Shown here: one piece after another, positions 53,777-62,430 of the stretch
Numbering within the stretch: position 1 is the first letter of the stretch
Layout of the letters: every line of letters starts with the position of its first letter
Origin: JBJMQS01 sp045802605
Lineage (GTDB): Bacteria > Planctomycetota > Planctomycetia > Gemmatales > Gemmataceae
NCBI GenBank assembly: GCA_045802605.1
Contig: JBJMQS010000020.1
Span: forward strand, 124,001 to 188,000
Reading direction: 5' to 3'
Length of the DNA: 64,000 nucleotides
Notes under the pieces: model-generated
Seen by the model: the letters and a program-made list of their open reading frames with translations, nothing else
Told to the model about the DNA's origin: nothing
Database searches by the model: none
Program-made: the position numbers and the translations under genes

Positions 53777-54591
53777 ATAAAAGGGGACATTCTCCTTTTC
53801 CATCGCCATTCCCAGCACGCCTCGATATCCTATTCACCATGCCTCGAACGGCGCGAGCATCGGTGGGTGGAGTGTGCTACCACGTCCTCAATCGAGGCAA
53901 CGGCCGCACCAAGGTCTTTCACGACGACGATGATTACCTCGGCTTCATCGACCTGTTGCAACAGGCCGAAGAGCGCTTGCCGGTCCGGATTCTCGGCTAC
54001 AACCTGATGCCCAATCACTTTCACTTGGTGCTCTGGCCACGCCGGGATGGCGACTTGAGCCGGTGGATGCAATGGCTGCTAACGTCCCACGTGCGGCGTT
54101 ATCATCGCCTCTATCGGGGCTCGGGTCATGTCTGGCAAGGGCGTTTCAAGGCCTTCCCGATCGAACAAGACGAGCATTTGCTGACCGTCCTGCGCTACAT
54201 CGAACGCAATGCCCTGCGAGCCAATCTGGTGCGTAAGGCAGAACTCTGGCCCTGGTCCAGCCTGGCTCTGCGCGATGCGGGCAAACGACCGCCATGGTTA
54301 TCACCGTGGCCGGTGGATCGCCCCCGCAACTGGACCGCGTGGGTCAACCAGGCGCAAACCCCAGCCGAACTGAAAGCCCTGCATCGCTGCATCGCCCGCG
54401 GCACTCCCTTCGGCGACGACCGCTGGACAAAAAGGACCGCCGCCCGCTTAGGCTTAGAGTCATCCCTGCGTCCTCGCGGCCGACCGAGAAAAGAACCGCT
54501 AGCGGAGGATTAGGCAGCTTCGCAATTCTAGACAAAGCGGGCTCGGGAAGCTACGAGGCGTCGCCTGACAAAAGTAGAATGTCCCCTTTAT
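53777..54591. mobile_element. candidate RAYT element with inverted terminal motifs
   Basis: ATAAAAGGGGACATTCT (53777-53793) on the left and AGAATGTCCCCTTTAT (54576-54591) on the right form an inverted pair around the RAYT gene 53839-54513. Such GGGGACATTCT ends are often near Y1-type transposases in diverse bacteria. The boundary sites suggest an 0.8-kb transposable unit, but no target-site duplication can be claimed. Confidence 0.6.
53839..54513 (+). CDS. REP-associated tyrosine transposase (RAYT)
   Basis: 224 aa. N-terminus MPRTARASVGGVCYHVLNRG is typical of PF01797-type RAYTs; HUH motif NHFHLVLW (His60, His62) and catalytic Tyr120 in LRYIERNALRANLV. RAYTs are domesticated Y1 transposases that cut and spread REP palindromes. 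It stands next to a REP-like array, as expected, though the C-terminus has additional basic residues (RPRGRPRKEP) that may touch DNA. Confidence 0.92.
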   Translation: MPRTARASVGGVCYHVLNRGNGRTKVFHDDDDYLGFIDLLQQAEERLPVRILGYNLMPNHFHLVLWPRRDGDLSRWMQWLLTSHVRRYHRLYRGSGHVWQGRFKAFPIEQDEHLLTVLRYIERNALRANLVRKAELWPWSSLALRDAGKRPPWLSPWPVDRPRNWTAWVNQAQTPAELKALHRCIARGTPFGDDRWTKRTAARLGLESSLRPRGRPRKEPLAED

Positions 54592-54708
54592 CTCGCTAGC
54601 CAACGCGGCGTAGAATGATCGGTGCCGGGACAATGCGGTGAAAATCCAGCCGACCAATCTGAAATATGGTTGGCGTCGTCTAATCAAGACATCCCGGTCT
54701 TTTATTTC

Positions 54709-55083
54709 TCAGCAACGCAAAGTGACCGCAGTACCAAATTCTAGACTCATTTGGCCCTTGCATTCGATGATCCCCCAGTCGCCTTCAAGGTGCCATGTGT
54801 CCTCAACGCAGCGAATTCCATCCAAATTGCCATAGTCGATTTCGCCAGTCAGATCAGAACCTGGCTTGATCCCAAAGGATGTCCACACCAGACGCTGAAA
54901 ATCCTGGATGCGAATGCGTCCCTTTTTGAGACAAAGGCGTTCATTCTCCTTCGGGGCCACGTAGTCGGGGTGGTCAGATGCCAGTGCGAAAACCATTTCC
55001 AATAAGAGCACGTAAGGCTCAATCCTAATCTCGAGGACATAGCTCTCCTCGAAAATAACATCTTGAGGCAACCGATTGATCAT
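54709..55083 (-). CDS. hypothetical protein (124 aa)
   Basis: No family recognised. Mostly beta-strand and acidic residues (IFEESYVLEIRIEPYVLLLE, GIKPGSDLTGEIDYGN, TWHLEGDWGIIECKGQMSLE); no signal peptide or membrane helix. The ATG at 55083 is preferred over an in-frame ATG at 55131, but no clear ribosome binding site separates them. The base composition is lower in GC than its neighbours, as is the adjoining RAYT right flank, which hints at acquired DNA. It could be an immunity-like protein, without evidence. Confidence 0.6.
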   Translation of the reverse strand: MINRLPQDVIFEESYVLEIRIEPYVLLLEMVFALASDHPDYVAPKENERLCLKKGRIRIQDFQRLVWTSFGIKPGSDLTGEIDYGNLDGIRCVEDTWHLEGDWGIIECKGQMSLEFGTAVTLRC

Positions 55084-55194
55084 TAAGGTAAATCCCAGAT
55101 TATTGGCGTGTCGATCTCGGGAAGGGGGCATGCTAATTCATAACGGCCGCCCACCACGAGTTCCGCTCCTTAGCACAACCCCGTCTCCCCAAAT

Positions 55195-55842
55195 CTACTC
55201 CCCCGCGCAAAACGGATTCGCCCGTTTCTCTTCGCCGATGGTGGTGGTGGGGCCGTGGCCGGGGTAGACGATCGTGTCGGGCGGCAGGGGCCAGAGTCTG
55301 CGGCGGATGCCGCTGACCAGTTGCTCCATACTTCCGCCGGGGAAATCGGTGCGGCCGATGCTGCCGTTGAAGAGCACGTCGCCGCCGAGCACGTGCACGC
55401 GATCTGGTTCGCGCAGGACGTAGACGACGTGGCCCGGCGAGTGGCCGGGAATCTCCATCGCTTCCAACATGAAGCCCGCGATTTCCACAGCACTATCGTC
55501 GGGCAGCAGCACGTCGGGCGGCGGGCTGGTGATATTGAAGCCCCACGCGCCGCTCAGATTGGCCATCGGGTCGGAGAGCATGACCGCATCGCTCTGGCCG
55601 ATCACGATCGGTGCCCCGGGAAACGCTTCCTTCATCGCCGCGTTGCCGGCAATGTGATCGACGTGGCCATGGGTATTGAGCAACATGACGGCCGTGAGAT
55701 TATTCGATTTCAGCTCTTGCAGAATCTTGTCGGGCTCGAAGCCGGGATCGATCACAATCGCCTGGGAATTGCCGGGTCGCCAGAGAATGTAGGAATTCTC
55801 GGCAAACGGCATCGACTCGACGCAACGGATTTCAAACGCCAT
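55195..55842 (-). CDS. metallo-beta-lactamase-fold hydrolase (glyoxalase II-like)
   Basis: 215 aa. Two-metal site visible: NTHGHVDHIAG (His58, His60, Asp62, His63), PGHSPGHV with the next His, GGDVLFNGSIGRTDFPG with the bridging Asp, and a final PGHGP His. The compact length and GRTDFPGG insert resemble YcbL/GloB-like hydrolases of thioesters or small metabolites. Cytoplasmic. Start ATG 55842 with GAGAA upstream. Divergent from DUF1571 gene 228 nt away. Substrate unknown. Confidence 0.9.
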   Translation of the reverse strand: MAFEIRCVESMPFAENSYILWRPGNSQAIVIDPGFEPDKILQELKSNNLTAVMLLNTHGHVDHIAGNAAMKEAFPGAPIVIGQSDAVMLSDPMANLSGAWGFNITSPPPDVLLPDDSAVEIAGFMLEAMEIPGHSPGHVVYVLREPDRVHVLGGDVLFNGSIGRTDFPGGSMEQLVSGIRRRLWPLPPDTIVYPGHGPTTTIGEEKRANPFCAGE

Positions 55843-56070
55843 GGCATTCTCGAAAAAAAACGAAAACTTTTGATCATTTTACGAAAAGTCGAGCGGGCGT
55901 GTTTTCCGTATCCCGTTCGGCGGCGGTCATTTGCGGCTTGCCAAGCGTTGCTGGTTCCAAATCGCCCCCCACCCCCCGATTTTGGCAACGAAACAACGAA
56001 ACGACCTTCACGCGATTGGACCGCTGCCGTAAACTTCCCGCTTGCCTGAGACCTCGGAAGGAATCCGCAT

Positions 56071-56853
56071 ATGCGTTCATGTCGAATTTGGTTGGGCTTG
56101 GCGTTGGTGGCGGCGGGCATTGCATCGGCCATCGCGCAAGGGCCGACACTCGGTGGCAATACCGCGGGGCAACAGTCATCGCCGCTGGTGGCCGCCGCCC
56201 AACTGCTCAACGAAGCGCAAACCAGCTTCGCGCGGGTCAACGATTACACCGGCATGTTTTACAAGCAAGAACGCGTCAACGGGCAGCTCAACCCCGAGCA
56301 GACGATTCAGATCCGCGTCCGGCAACAGCCGTTCAGCGTGTACTTGAAGTGGAACGGGCCGCAGAAGTTTGTCGGCCAAGAAGCCTGTTTCGTCTCGGGC
56401 AAGAATAGCAACATGGTACGCGTCAAAGCGGCGACTGGTTTGGCCAGCGCGATCGGCTGGGTGTCGATCGATCCCAAAGGCCCGCGGGCGACGGCCAACG
56501 ACCGGCATAGCATCACCGATTTCGGCATCGGCCATCTGATCGAGCGCATGACCCGCAACGTGGATGAGTATCGCAAGCAGCCGCCCGATCAGACGCAGAT
56601 CACATTCGGCGAGTACCGTTTCTTGCAGAAAGCGTGTGTGCGGATGGAAACCACGCATCGCACGAACACCGGCCAGTTCTATGCCGCCCGCACAGTGATT
56701 TATTTCGACAAAGAAACCCGCTTGCCCGTTCGTGCCGAAGCCTACGACTGGCCCAAGGCCGGCGGCACGCAAGGTGGCGATTTGCTCGAGTGCTACAGCT
56801 ACGTGGATATGAAGTTCAACGTGGGCCTGACCGACGCTGCATTCAATTACTAA
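56071..56853 (+). CDS. exported DUF1571 protein
   Basis: 260 aa with a signal peptide (IWLGLALVAAGIASAIAQG). Domain DUF1571, frequent in planctomycetes: LLNEAQTSFARVNDYTGMFYK, VNGQLNPEQTIQIRVRQQPF, SVYLKWNGPQKFVGQEACF, TVIYFDKETRLPVRAEAYDW, ending in a LolA/LolB-like beta fold. Ribosome binding site GGAAGGA lies 8 nt before ATG 56071. Role unknown; a lipid- or lipoprotein-carrier function would suit a LolA-like fold. Confidence 0.85.
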   Translation: MRSCRIWLGLALVAAGIASAIAQGPTLGGNTAGQQSSPLVAAAQLLNEAQTSFARVNDYTGMFYKQERVNGQLNPEQTIQIRVRQQPFSVYLKWNGPQKFVGQEACFVSGKNSNMVRVKAATGLASAIGWVSIDPKGPRATANDRHSITDFGIGHLIERMTRNVDEYRKQPPDQTQITFGEYRFLQKACVRMETTHRTNTGQFYAARTVIYFDKETRLPVRAEAYDWPKAGGTQGGDLLECYSYVDMKFNVGLTDAAFNY

Positions 56854-56868
56854 TCGAGAAACGCCGTC

Positions 56869-58116
56869 CTACTGAGCAGCGCCCCAAACTTTTGCCAACT
56901 CCACCAGCACGCGCACGGCCGAGCGCATCTCTTCCAGACAGGTCCATTCCAGCGGTGAGTGCGGATTGTGCTCGCCGGTCGAGAGATTCGGCGTGGGCAA
57001 ACCGCGCTCAGTCATCTGCGCGCCATCGGTGCCGCCGCGAATGGCCATGATGCGCGGTTCGAAGCCGGCCGCTTTCATAGCGGTGATCGCGTTGTCCATA
57101 GCACGCGGCTCTTTCGAAATGCCATCGGCCATGTTGCGGTACTGTTTGGCCACCTCGACGGTGACTTTCGCGCCGGGGTATTCGATTTCCAACATGCGGG
57201 CAATCGCTCGCAACAACTCCACTTGGTCAGAAAGCCGGGGCGTATCGAAGTCGCGCAGCAAGAAGCTCAACACGACTTGGCCGACGCCGCCTTCGATGGT
57301 GTACGGATGGATGAATCCTTGCCGGCCTTCGGTCGTTTCAGGTGACAGTGATGCCTTGGGTAGTCGCTCCAAGAATTGACCCGAGAGGCGAATGGCGTTG
57401 ACCATTTTGCCTTTGGCCACCGAGGGATGGATGTTGATGCCGCGGATCGTGACGGTCGCCTTGTCGGCGGAAAATGTCTCGCCTTCGATCTCGCCTTCGC
57501 CCATGCCGTCGAGGGTGTAAGCGACGACGGCGCCGATCTTGGCGACATCGACGTGCAGCACGCCGCGACCGATTTCCTCGTCACAAGTGAAGAGCACGCG
57601 AATGGGCCCATGGGGAATCTCGGGCCGAGCCAAAAGCTCGCGCACGGCTTCCATGATCACGGCCACGCCGGCTTTGTCATCCGCGCCCAACAGCGTGGTG
57701 CCATCAGTGGTGATCAAAGTTTTGCCGATGCACTTTTTTAGATCAGGAAAATCGGATGGCCGCAGCACCTTGGTGCGATCGCCCGGCAGCAAGAGATCGC
57801 GGCCATCGTACTTCTCATGCACGATCGGCTTCACGTTTTTCCCGGAAGTCTCCGGCGAGGTATCGACGTGCGCGTTCCAGGCGATCGTCGGCGCACCGGC
57901 CACGTTGCCCGGCACCGTCGCGATGATGATGCCATGCTCGTCTTGCCTGGCGTCGGTCAAACCCATCTCGCGCAATTCATCGGCCAGCACTTTGCCGAGC
58001 ACCAATTGGCCCGGTGAGCTGGGATAGGTTTTGGAACATTCATTCGCTTGCGTGTCGATGCGGACATATCGGAGAAAGCGATCGAGGAGAGTATCCATGG
58101 TGATGTTAACGCTCAC
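56869..58116 (-). CDS. pepT: tripeptide aminopeptidase PepT
   Basis: 415 aa, M20B peptidase. Zinc ligands visible: NAHVDTS (His83, Asp85), LGADDKAG (bridging Asp), TCDEEIGRG (catalytic Glu-Glu), YTLDG (Asp), and the final H in TGEHNPHSPLE. Cleaves the N-terminal residue from tripeptides in the cytoplasm. Start GTG at 58116, 9 nt after the stop of nth; an ATG at 58098 is another possibility. Likely in one operon with nth. Confidence 0.92.
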   Translation of the reverse strand: MSVNITMDTLLDRFLRYVRIDTQANECSKTYPSSPGQLVLGKVLADELREMGLTDARQDEHGIIIATVPGNVAGAPTIAWNAHVDTSPETSGKNVKPIVHEKYDGRDLLLPGDRTKVLRPSDFPDLKKCIGKTLITTDGTTLLGADDKAGVAVIMEAVRELLARPEIPHGPIRVLFTCDEEIGRGVLHVDVAKIGAVVAYTLDGMGEGEIEGETFSADKATVTIRGINIHPSVAKGKMVNAIRLSGQFLERLPKASLSPETTEGRQGFIHPYTIEGGVGQVVLSFLLRDFDTPRLSDQVELLRAIARMLEIEYPGAKVTVEVAKQYRNMADGISKEPRAMDNAITAMKAAGFEPRIMAIRGGTDGAQMTERGLPTPNLSTGEHNPHSPLEWTCLEEMRSAVRVLVELAKVWGAAQ

Positions 58117-58125
58117 TTTCAGTCA

Positions 58126-58773
58126 TCATTCATCGACTCCCACGCGCGGGCACAGGTCGGCCAGCGAGCAAGAATCGCAGGCCGGCCGCCGCGAGGCGCA
58201 CACTTGCCGGCCGTGAAAGATCATGCGGTGGTTGTAGAGCACCCAGTCCTTTTTTGACCAGACCTGCATCAAATCCTGCTCGACTTTGACAGGGTCGGTG
58301 TGCTTGGTGAAACCCAGTCGCCGGCTCAGCCGGCCGACGTGCGTATCGACGGTAATTCCCGGCACGCCGAAACAGTCGCCAAGCACCACATTTGCGGTTT
58401 TGCGGCCCACCCCCGGCAAAGCGACGAGTTCTTCCAGGGTGCCAGGCACTTGGCCGCCATGGCGTTCCACGATGGCCCGGCAGGCATCGCGAATGTTCTT
58501 CGCTTTCGCGCGGAAAAAGCCCGTGGGCCGGATGATCCGTTCGATCTCGCTCAGCTCGGCTTTGGCCATCGACGGCGGATCGGGGAATCGCGCGAAAAGC
58601 TCCGGCGTGGTCAGATTCACGCGGGCATCGGTGCACTGGGCGGAGAGAATCGTAGCGACCAGCAACTGGTACGCATTCTCATGCTCCAAAGCGCAATGAG
58701 CGTCGGGATAGAGTTTGCCCAGCCGACGGAAAACGGCGCGGGCTAGGGTGCGCAGTGAAGATAGGTCGGCCAT
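58126..58773 (-). CDS. nth: endonuclease III (Nth)
   Basis: 215 aa DNA glycosylase/AP lyase for oxidised pyrimidines. Helix-hairpin-helix LPGVGRKTANVVL with catalytic Lys125, Asp143 in TVDTHVGRLSRRLG, and [4Fe-4S] cysteines C192-x6-C199-x2-C202-x5-C208 at the end. All key residues are in place. First of the nth-pepT pair. Confidence 0.95.
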   Translation of the reverse strand: MADLSSLRTLARAVFRRLGKLYPDAHCALEHENAYQLLVATILSAQCTDARVNLTTPELFARFPDPPSMAKAELSEIERIIRPTGFFRAKAKNIRDACRAIVERHGGQVPGTLEELVALPGVGRKTANVVLGDCFGVPGITVDTHVGRLSRRLGFTKHTDPVKVEQDLMQVWSKKDWVLYNHRMIFHGRQVCASRRPACDSCSLADLCPRVGVDE

Positions 58774-58855
58774 GTTCGCGATGGTAACTCAGGCAGGGCA
58801 AATACGGAAGCCATATTGTCAGTCGCCACTCATCCAGGTTAATCTCCGCGGCATC

Positions 58856-58933
58856 TGTAGCTGGCCTCTGTGAGGCCGGCCGAGGGTGACAGACTCACCT
58901 ACAGAATGGCCGGCCTCACAGAGGCCAGCTACA
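58856..58933. repeat. perfect 26-bp inverted repeat before the MMPL gene
   Basis: Arms 58856-58881 (TGTAGCTGGCCTCTGTGAGG…) and 58908-58933 are exact reverse complements around 26 nt. It ends 12 nt before the likely TTG start of the MMPL gene and just upstream of its ribosome binding site. It may control expression of that gene, or be a dispersed palindrome inserted upstream. Confidence 0.75.
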
Positions 58934-58944
58934 GGGAGAATCGT

Positions 58945-61701
58945 TTGGCGCACGACGACTCGCTCTTGGCTCGCGGCTCAGTCTATGTCGTAGACGCGGT
59001 CTGCCGCCGGCCGATCGCGGTGCTGGTCGTCTCGGTATTGCTGGCCGCCGTTTCGACCTACGGCTTTTGCACGCAAATCGAATATCGCACGCAGCGCACC
59101 GATCTCGTTAGTCCTGACAAAGATTATCAACGCCGCTGGCGCGATTACTTGGCGGAGTTCGGCGACGAAGATGACATGGTCGTGGTCGTACGTGGCCAAG
59201 ACCGGGCGACGATGCAGTCGGCCGTCGATGATCTCGCGGCCCGAGTGGCGAAGCAGCCGGCGCTATTCGATCGCATCTTCGCGCGGGCTGATCTCACCGG
59301 CCTCAAGAATCGTGCGCTGCTTTACTTGCCACTCGAACAGTTGCACGCGATTCGCGAAAACCTTGATCGCATGGGGCCGCTGTTGTCCACACCGGTGGGG
59401 CCCTTAGCTTGGCGATCGCTGACGCTTGTGAATCTCTTGCGTCAAGCGCGGGAACGAGCCGGGCGCTTGGACCCGGAAACGCCACTGGTCCCGGCCGATG
59501 AACAGTTTCTCACTCAGTTGCTAGCAACGGTGCGCTGTGCCAATGCGGCACTGAGCGACGCCAACAATTACAAGAATCCCTGGGACAGCCTGCTGCCCGC
59601 ACCGCCGGGGGCCGACGCCACGCAACTCGACGCACCGCAGTATTTCTTTTCGGGTGATGGACGTCTCGCGTTCCTGCTCGTTCACCCGGTGAAGGACCCC
59701 AATTCCTTTACACCTGCACAAACCAGTGTCGATGCCCTGCGAGCAATCCTCACGGCCGCGCGACCCAATTACTCGAATCTCGAACTCGGACTGACCGGCT
59801 TGCCGGTGCTCGAAACCGATGAGATGGTCGCCTCCAACCGTGATTCGAATCTGGCGGGTTGGCTCGCGCTGGGTGGCACGGCCCTCTTGTATTGGGTGGT
59901 GTACCGCGGTTTGCGTTATCCCCTCCTGACCGTATCGGCGTTGCTCGCGGGCACTGCCTGGGCGATGGGTTGGCTCACGATCACCGTCGGACACTTGAAC
60001 ATTCTCTCGGCCGCATTCGCAGTGATGCTCATCGGCCTCGGCGACTACGGCGTCTTGTGGGTCACGCATTATGAGCAGCGCCGCCGATCGGGGGACGACC
60101 CTACCGCGGCGACTCGCGACACAGCCGCGATTGTGGGGCCAAGCATTCTTGTCGCATCGTTCACGACTGCCCTGGCGTTCTATGCGGCCATGCTCGCCGA
60201 CTTCAAAGCCGTGGCGGAGTTGGGCTGGATCGCGGGCTGCGGCGTGATGTTCTGTGCATTCGCTTGCTTCACCGTATTGCCGGCTCTTATTCGGTTGACC
60301 GATCGCCGCGGTGTTCTCACCACGCTGGCCGTGATCGGGAATGACGGGGACCGTTTGCCGGTTTTCGCCGAACGGCGGCCGGCATTGTGGCTGCCCGCGC
60401 TCGCTCGGCGGCCCAAACCAGTTGTGATTGCCGGTGTCGTGTTCGCGGTGATCGCCACCGTGTTCGCTTGTCGTGTTCGATACGACCACAACTTGCTGAA
60501 CATGCAGGCTGAAGGCCTCGATTCAGTGAAGTGGGAAGGCGAACTGATCGCCGCGACGGCCGGAGCGAGTTGGCATGCCGTCAGCCACGTTGCGACGGCG
60601 GAGCAGGCGTTGGCACTGAAGGCGCGATACGAACAATTGCCGGGCGTCAGCCGGGTGGTCGAGGTGGCATCGCTGGTGCCGCCCGAGCAGGATCGCAAGG
60701 TTGAGATCGTGGCCCATATTCGCCGACAGCTCACCGCGCTGCCGGCCGTGAACCAGACAATTAGCCCGATGACCCCCGCGCCGCGCGAAGTGCAAAAGGA
60801 AGCCACGTTGCTTCTGGGTGCGCTTCAGCCCTTGGCGCCGATTAGCCCCCATGCACTGTTGGAACAACTCGTCCGCGGACTGATGGAATTGCGCGATCAC
60901 CCCGCATTTCAAGCGGGCGATGGCGCTCGCGACCGCTTACGCGCTTTCGAAGCACGGCTCGCCGGCGATCTGCTGGCGGATTTGCACCGGCTCAAGAATG
61001 TCGCCACGCCGACTCCGATCACGTTGGCTGATCTGCCGCCTTGTCTTCGCGAGCGGTTCGTCGGTCAAAGTGGCCGGTGGCTGGTGCAGGCGTACGCCAA
61101 GGAAAATCTCTGGGACATGGCTCCTCTGGAGCGATTCGTCGCCGCGATTCGCACGGTCGATGCCGACGCGACCGGCAAACCGTTCGGCACGCTCGAGGGT
61201 TTGAAGGCGATGCAAAACGGCTTTGCCCGTGCCGGCGTGTATGCCCTTTTCGTCATCGTCGCCGTGCTCGCGCTCGATTTCCGCTCGGTGAAATACACCG
61301 CCATGGCGATGGTGCCCCTCGCCGTCGGTGTCATACTTCTGCTGGGCGTCATGGGGCTGACCTGGCACGACCTGAACCCGGCCAACATGATCGCCTTGCC
61401 GCTCATCGTCGGAGTGGGCGTAGACAATGGCGTGCATGTGCTGCACGATTTCCGCAACCGCACCCGCCGGCCATACTCGCTGGCGGCCACCACCGGCAAA
61501 GGCATCGCCGTGAGCGCGCTGACCACGGTCTTGGGCTTCGGCGCGCTGATGGTGTCGAGTCATCGCGGACTATCAAGCCTGGGATTCGTGCTGGCACTCG
61601 GCGTCACCACCTGCATGGTCGCCGCGTTGGTCTTGCTGCCGGCTCTCTTACATCTTGTGGGTGAACATCGCGCCCGCAAAGCGGCCCGTCGCGCGGCGTA
61701 G
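58945..61701 (+). CDS. MMPL/RND-family membrane transporter
   Basis: 918 aa from TTG 58945, preceded by AGGGAGAA; the longer frame from 58870 lies inside the inverted repeat and is unlikely. Twelve-helix RND plan: helix near residue 30 (AVLVVSVLLAAVSTYGF), a large periplasmic loop, helices around 330-480 (FAVMLIGLGDYGVLWVTHYE), a second half with another loop, and C-terminal helices with VGVGVDNGVHVLHDFRN and LGFVLALGVTTCMVAALVLLP. It resembles hopanoid/lipid-exporting HpnN-type transporters, but the substrate is not identified. Confidence 0.88.
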   Translation: MAHDDSLLARGSVYVVDAVCRRPIAVLVVSVLLAAVSTYGFCTQIEYRTQRTDLVSPDKDYQRRWRDYLAEFGDEDDMVVVVRGQDRATMQSAVDDLAARVAKQPALFDRIFARADLTGLKNRALLYLPLEQLHAIRENLDRMGPLLSTPVGPLAWRSLTLVNLLRQARERAGRLDPETPLVPADEQFLTQLLATVRCANAALSDANNYKNPWDSLLPAPPGADATQLDAPQYFFSGDGRLAFLLVHPVKDPNSFTPAQTSVDALRAILTAARPNYSNLELGLTGLPVLETDEMVASNRDSNLAGWLALGGTALLYWVVYRGLRYPLLTVSALLAGTAWAMGWLTITVGHLNILSAAFAVMLIGLGDYGVLWVTHYEQRRRSGDDPTAATRDTAAIVGPSILVASFTTALAFYAAMLADFKAVAELGWIAGCGVMFCAFACFTVLPALIRLTDRRGVLTTLAVIGNDGDRLPVFAERRPALWLPALARRPKPVVIAGVVFAVIATVFACRVRYDHNLLNMQAEGLDSVKWEGELIAATAGASWHAVSHVATAEQALALKARYEQLPGVSRVVEVASLVPPEQDRKVEIVAHIRRQLTALPAVNQTISPMTPAPREVQKEATLLLGALQPLAPISPHALLEQLVRGLMELRDHPAFQAGDGARDRLRAFEARLAGDLLADLHRLKNVATPTPITLADLPPCLRERFVGQSGRWLVQAYAKENLWDMAPLERFVAAIRTVDADATGKPFGTLEGLKAMQNGFARAGVYALFVIVAVLALDFRSVKYTAMAMVPLAVGVILLLGVMGLTWHDLNPANMIALPLIVGVGVDNGVHVLHDFRNRTRRPYSLAATTGKGIAVSALTTVLGFGALMVSSHRGLSSLGFVLALGVTTCMVAALVLLPALLHLVGEHRARKAARRAA

Positions 61702-61759
61702 CGACCACAGAATATACTAAAGCGCATGGACAGACCTCGAGTTTACATTGAGCCTAACC

Positions 61760-61942
61760 ATGCAACAGAAGCAGAGTGATCCCGTAATCGATGAAGTTCG
61801 AGAAATCCGCCGCCGCATTTCCGCGCAATTTGAACATGATCGCGCGAAACTGGTGGAACACTACCGCAAGCTCCAAGAACAATTTCGAGATCGACTTGTA
61901 GGCCCGCCGGCATCCAGAACTGATGATCCATCGGCGGCATAA
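61760..61942 (+). CDS. small conserved helical protein (60 aa)
   Basis: MQQKQSDPVIDEVREIRRRI followed by SAQFEHDRAKLVEHYRKLQ is a pattern seen in many short proteins of cyanobacteria and planctomycetes, 'DP(I/V)xEEVRxxR…F…D…L…Y…Q', of unknown function, sometimes beside toxin genes. ATG 61760 is preferred over one at 61748. It is followed 38 nt later by a co-oriented exported protein gene. Confidence 0.65.
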   Translation: MQQKQSDPVIDEVREIRRRISAQFEHDRAKLVEHYRKLQEQFRDRLVGPPASRTDDPSAA

Positions 61943-61979
61943 GCAATCGCAAACATGATCGCAGGAATGGAGGCTCGTC

Positions 61980-62414
61980 ATGAAACGGTTCTTCCGATTC
62001 AGTGCAATCACCGTCATTGTCCTTGTCCTAGCCGTCAGTCTTTGTTGGTCTTGGGCCCAATGCACCGAAGACGCAGTCAGCGAAACCAACTTCGCTCGAA
62101 TTACCGAGGGCATGACCATCTCCGAGGTCAGAGCAATTTTGGGCCAAGAATCGATGATGGCATTTTGGATGGGCGATGGCGTGCGCGTAGGTTGGGAAGG
62201 TCGCAACAGGACTGTCAGTGTGTTCTTTCCAAAGAACACTCCAAACAACTTGGAAAGCAAAGAGATCGTTGCCGACAACTGCGTCGCTCGCTGCACAAAA
62301 AGACGAGTGAATGATGCAGTTGATTGGTTCAATTCCTTCGCCATGTTCGCGATGCCCTGCCCGAATCCACCGACGCCGGTGGTTACAACCATTGACGTCG
62401 CGGTCCCTCAGTAA
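61980..62414 (+). CDS. exported small protein, BamE/SmpA-like fold
   Basis: 144 aa with a membrane/signal segment (FSAITVIVLVLAVSLCWSWA). The mature part begins with NFARITEGMTISEVRAILG, the pattern of BamE/SmpA-like repeats (NxxxIxxGMTxxEVxxxLG), followed by a beta-hairpin (GVRVGWEGRNRTVSVFF). BamE takes part in outer-membrane protein assembly, but this one lacks a lipobox, so its role is open. Converges with the P-ATPase, 16 nt apart. Confidence 0.65.
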   Translation: MKRFFRFSAITVIVLVLAVSLCWSWAQCTEDAVSETNFARITEGMTISEVRAILGQESMMAFWMGDGVRVGWEGRNRTVSVFFPKNTPNNLESKEIVADNCVARCTKRRVNDAVDWFNSFAMFAMPCPNPPTPVVTTIDVAVPQ

Positions 62415-62430
62415 CACTTCAAGTTGCAGG

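Noticed and set aside
54709..55131. Unknown protein as a toxin-immunity gene
   Set aside because: Its size and acidic beta character would fit, but there is no toxin or other evidence; left as hypothetical.
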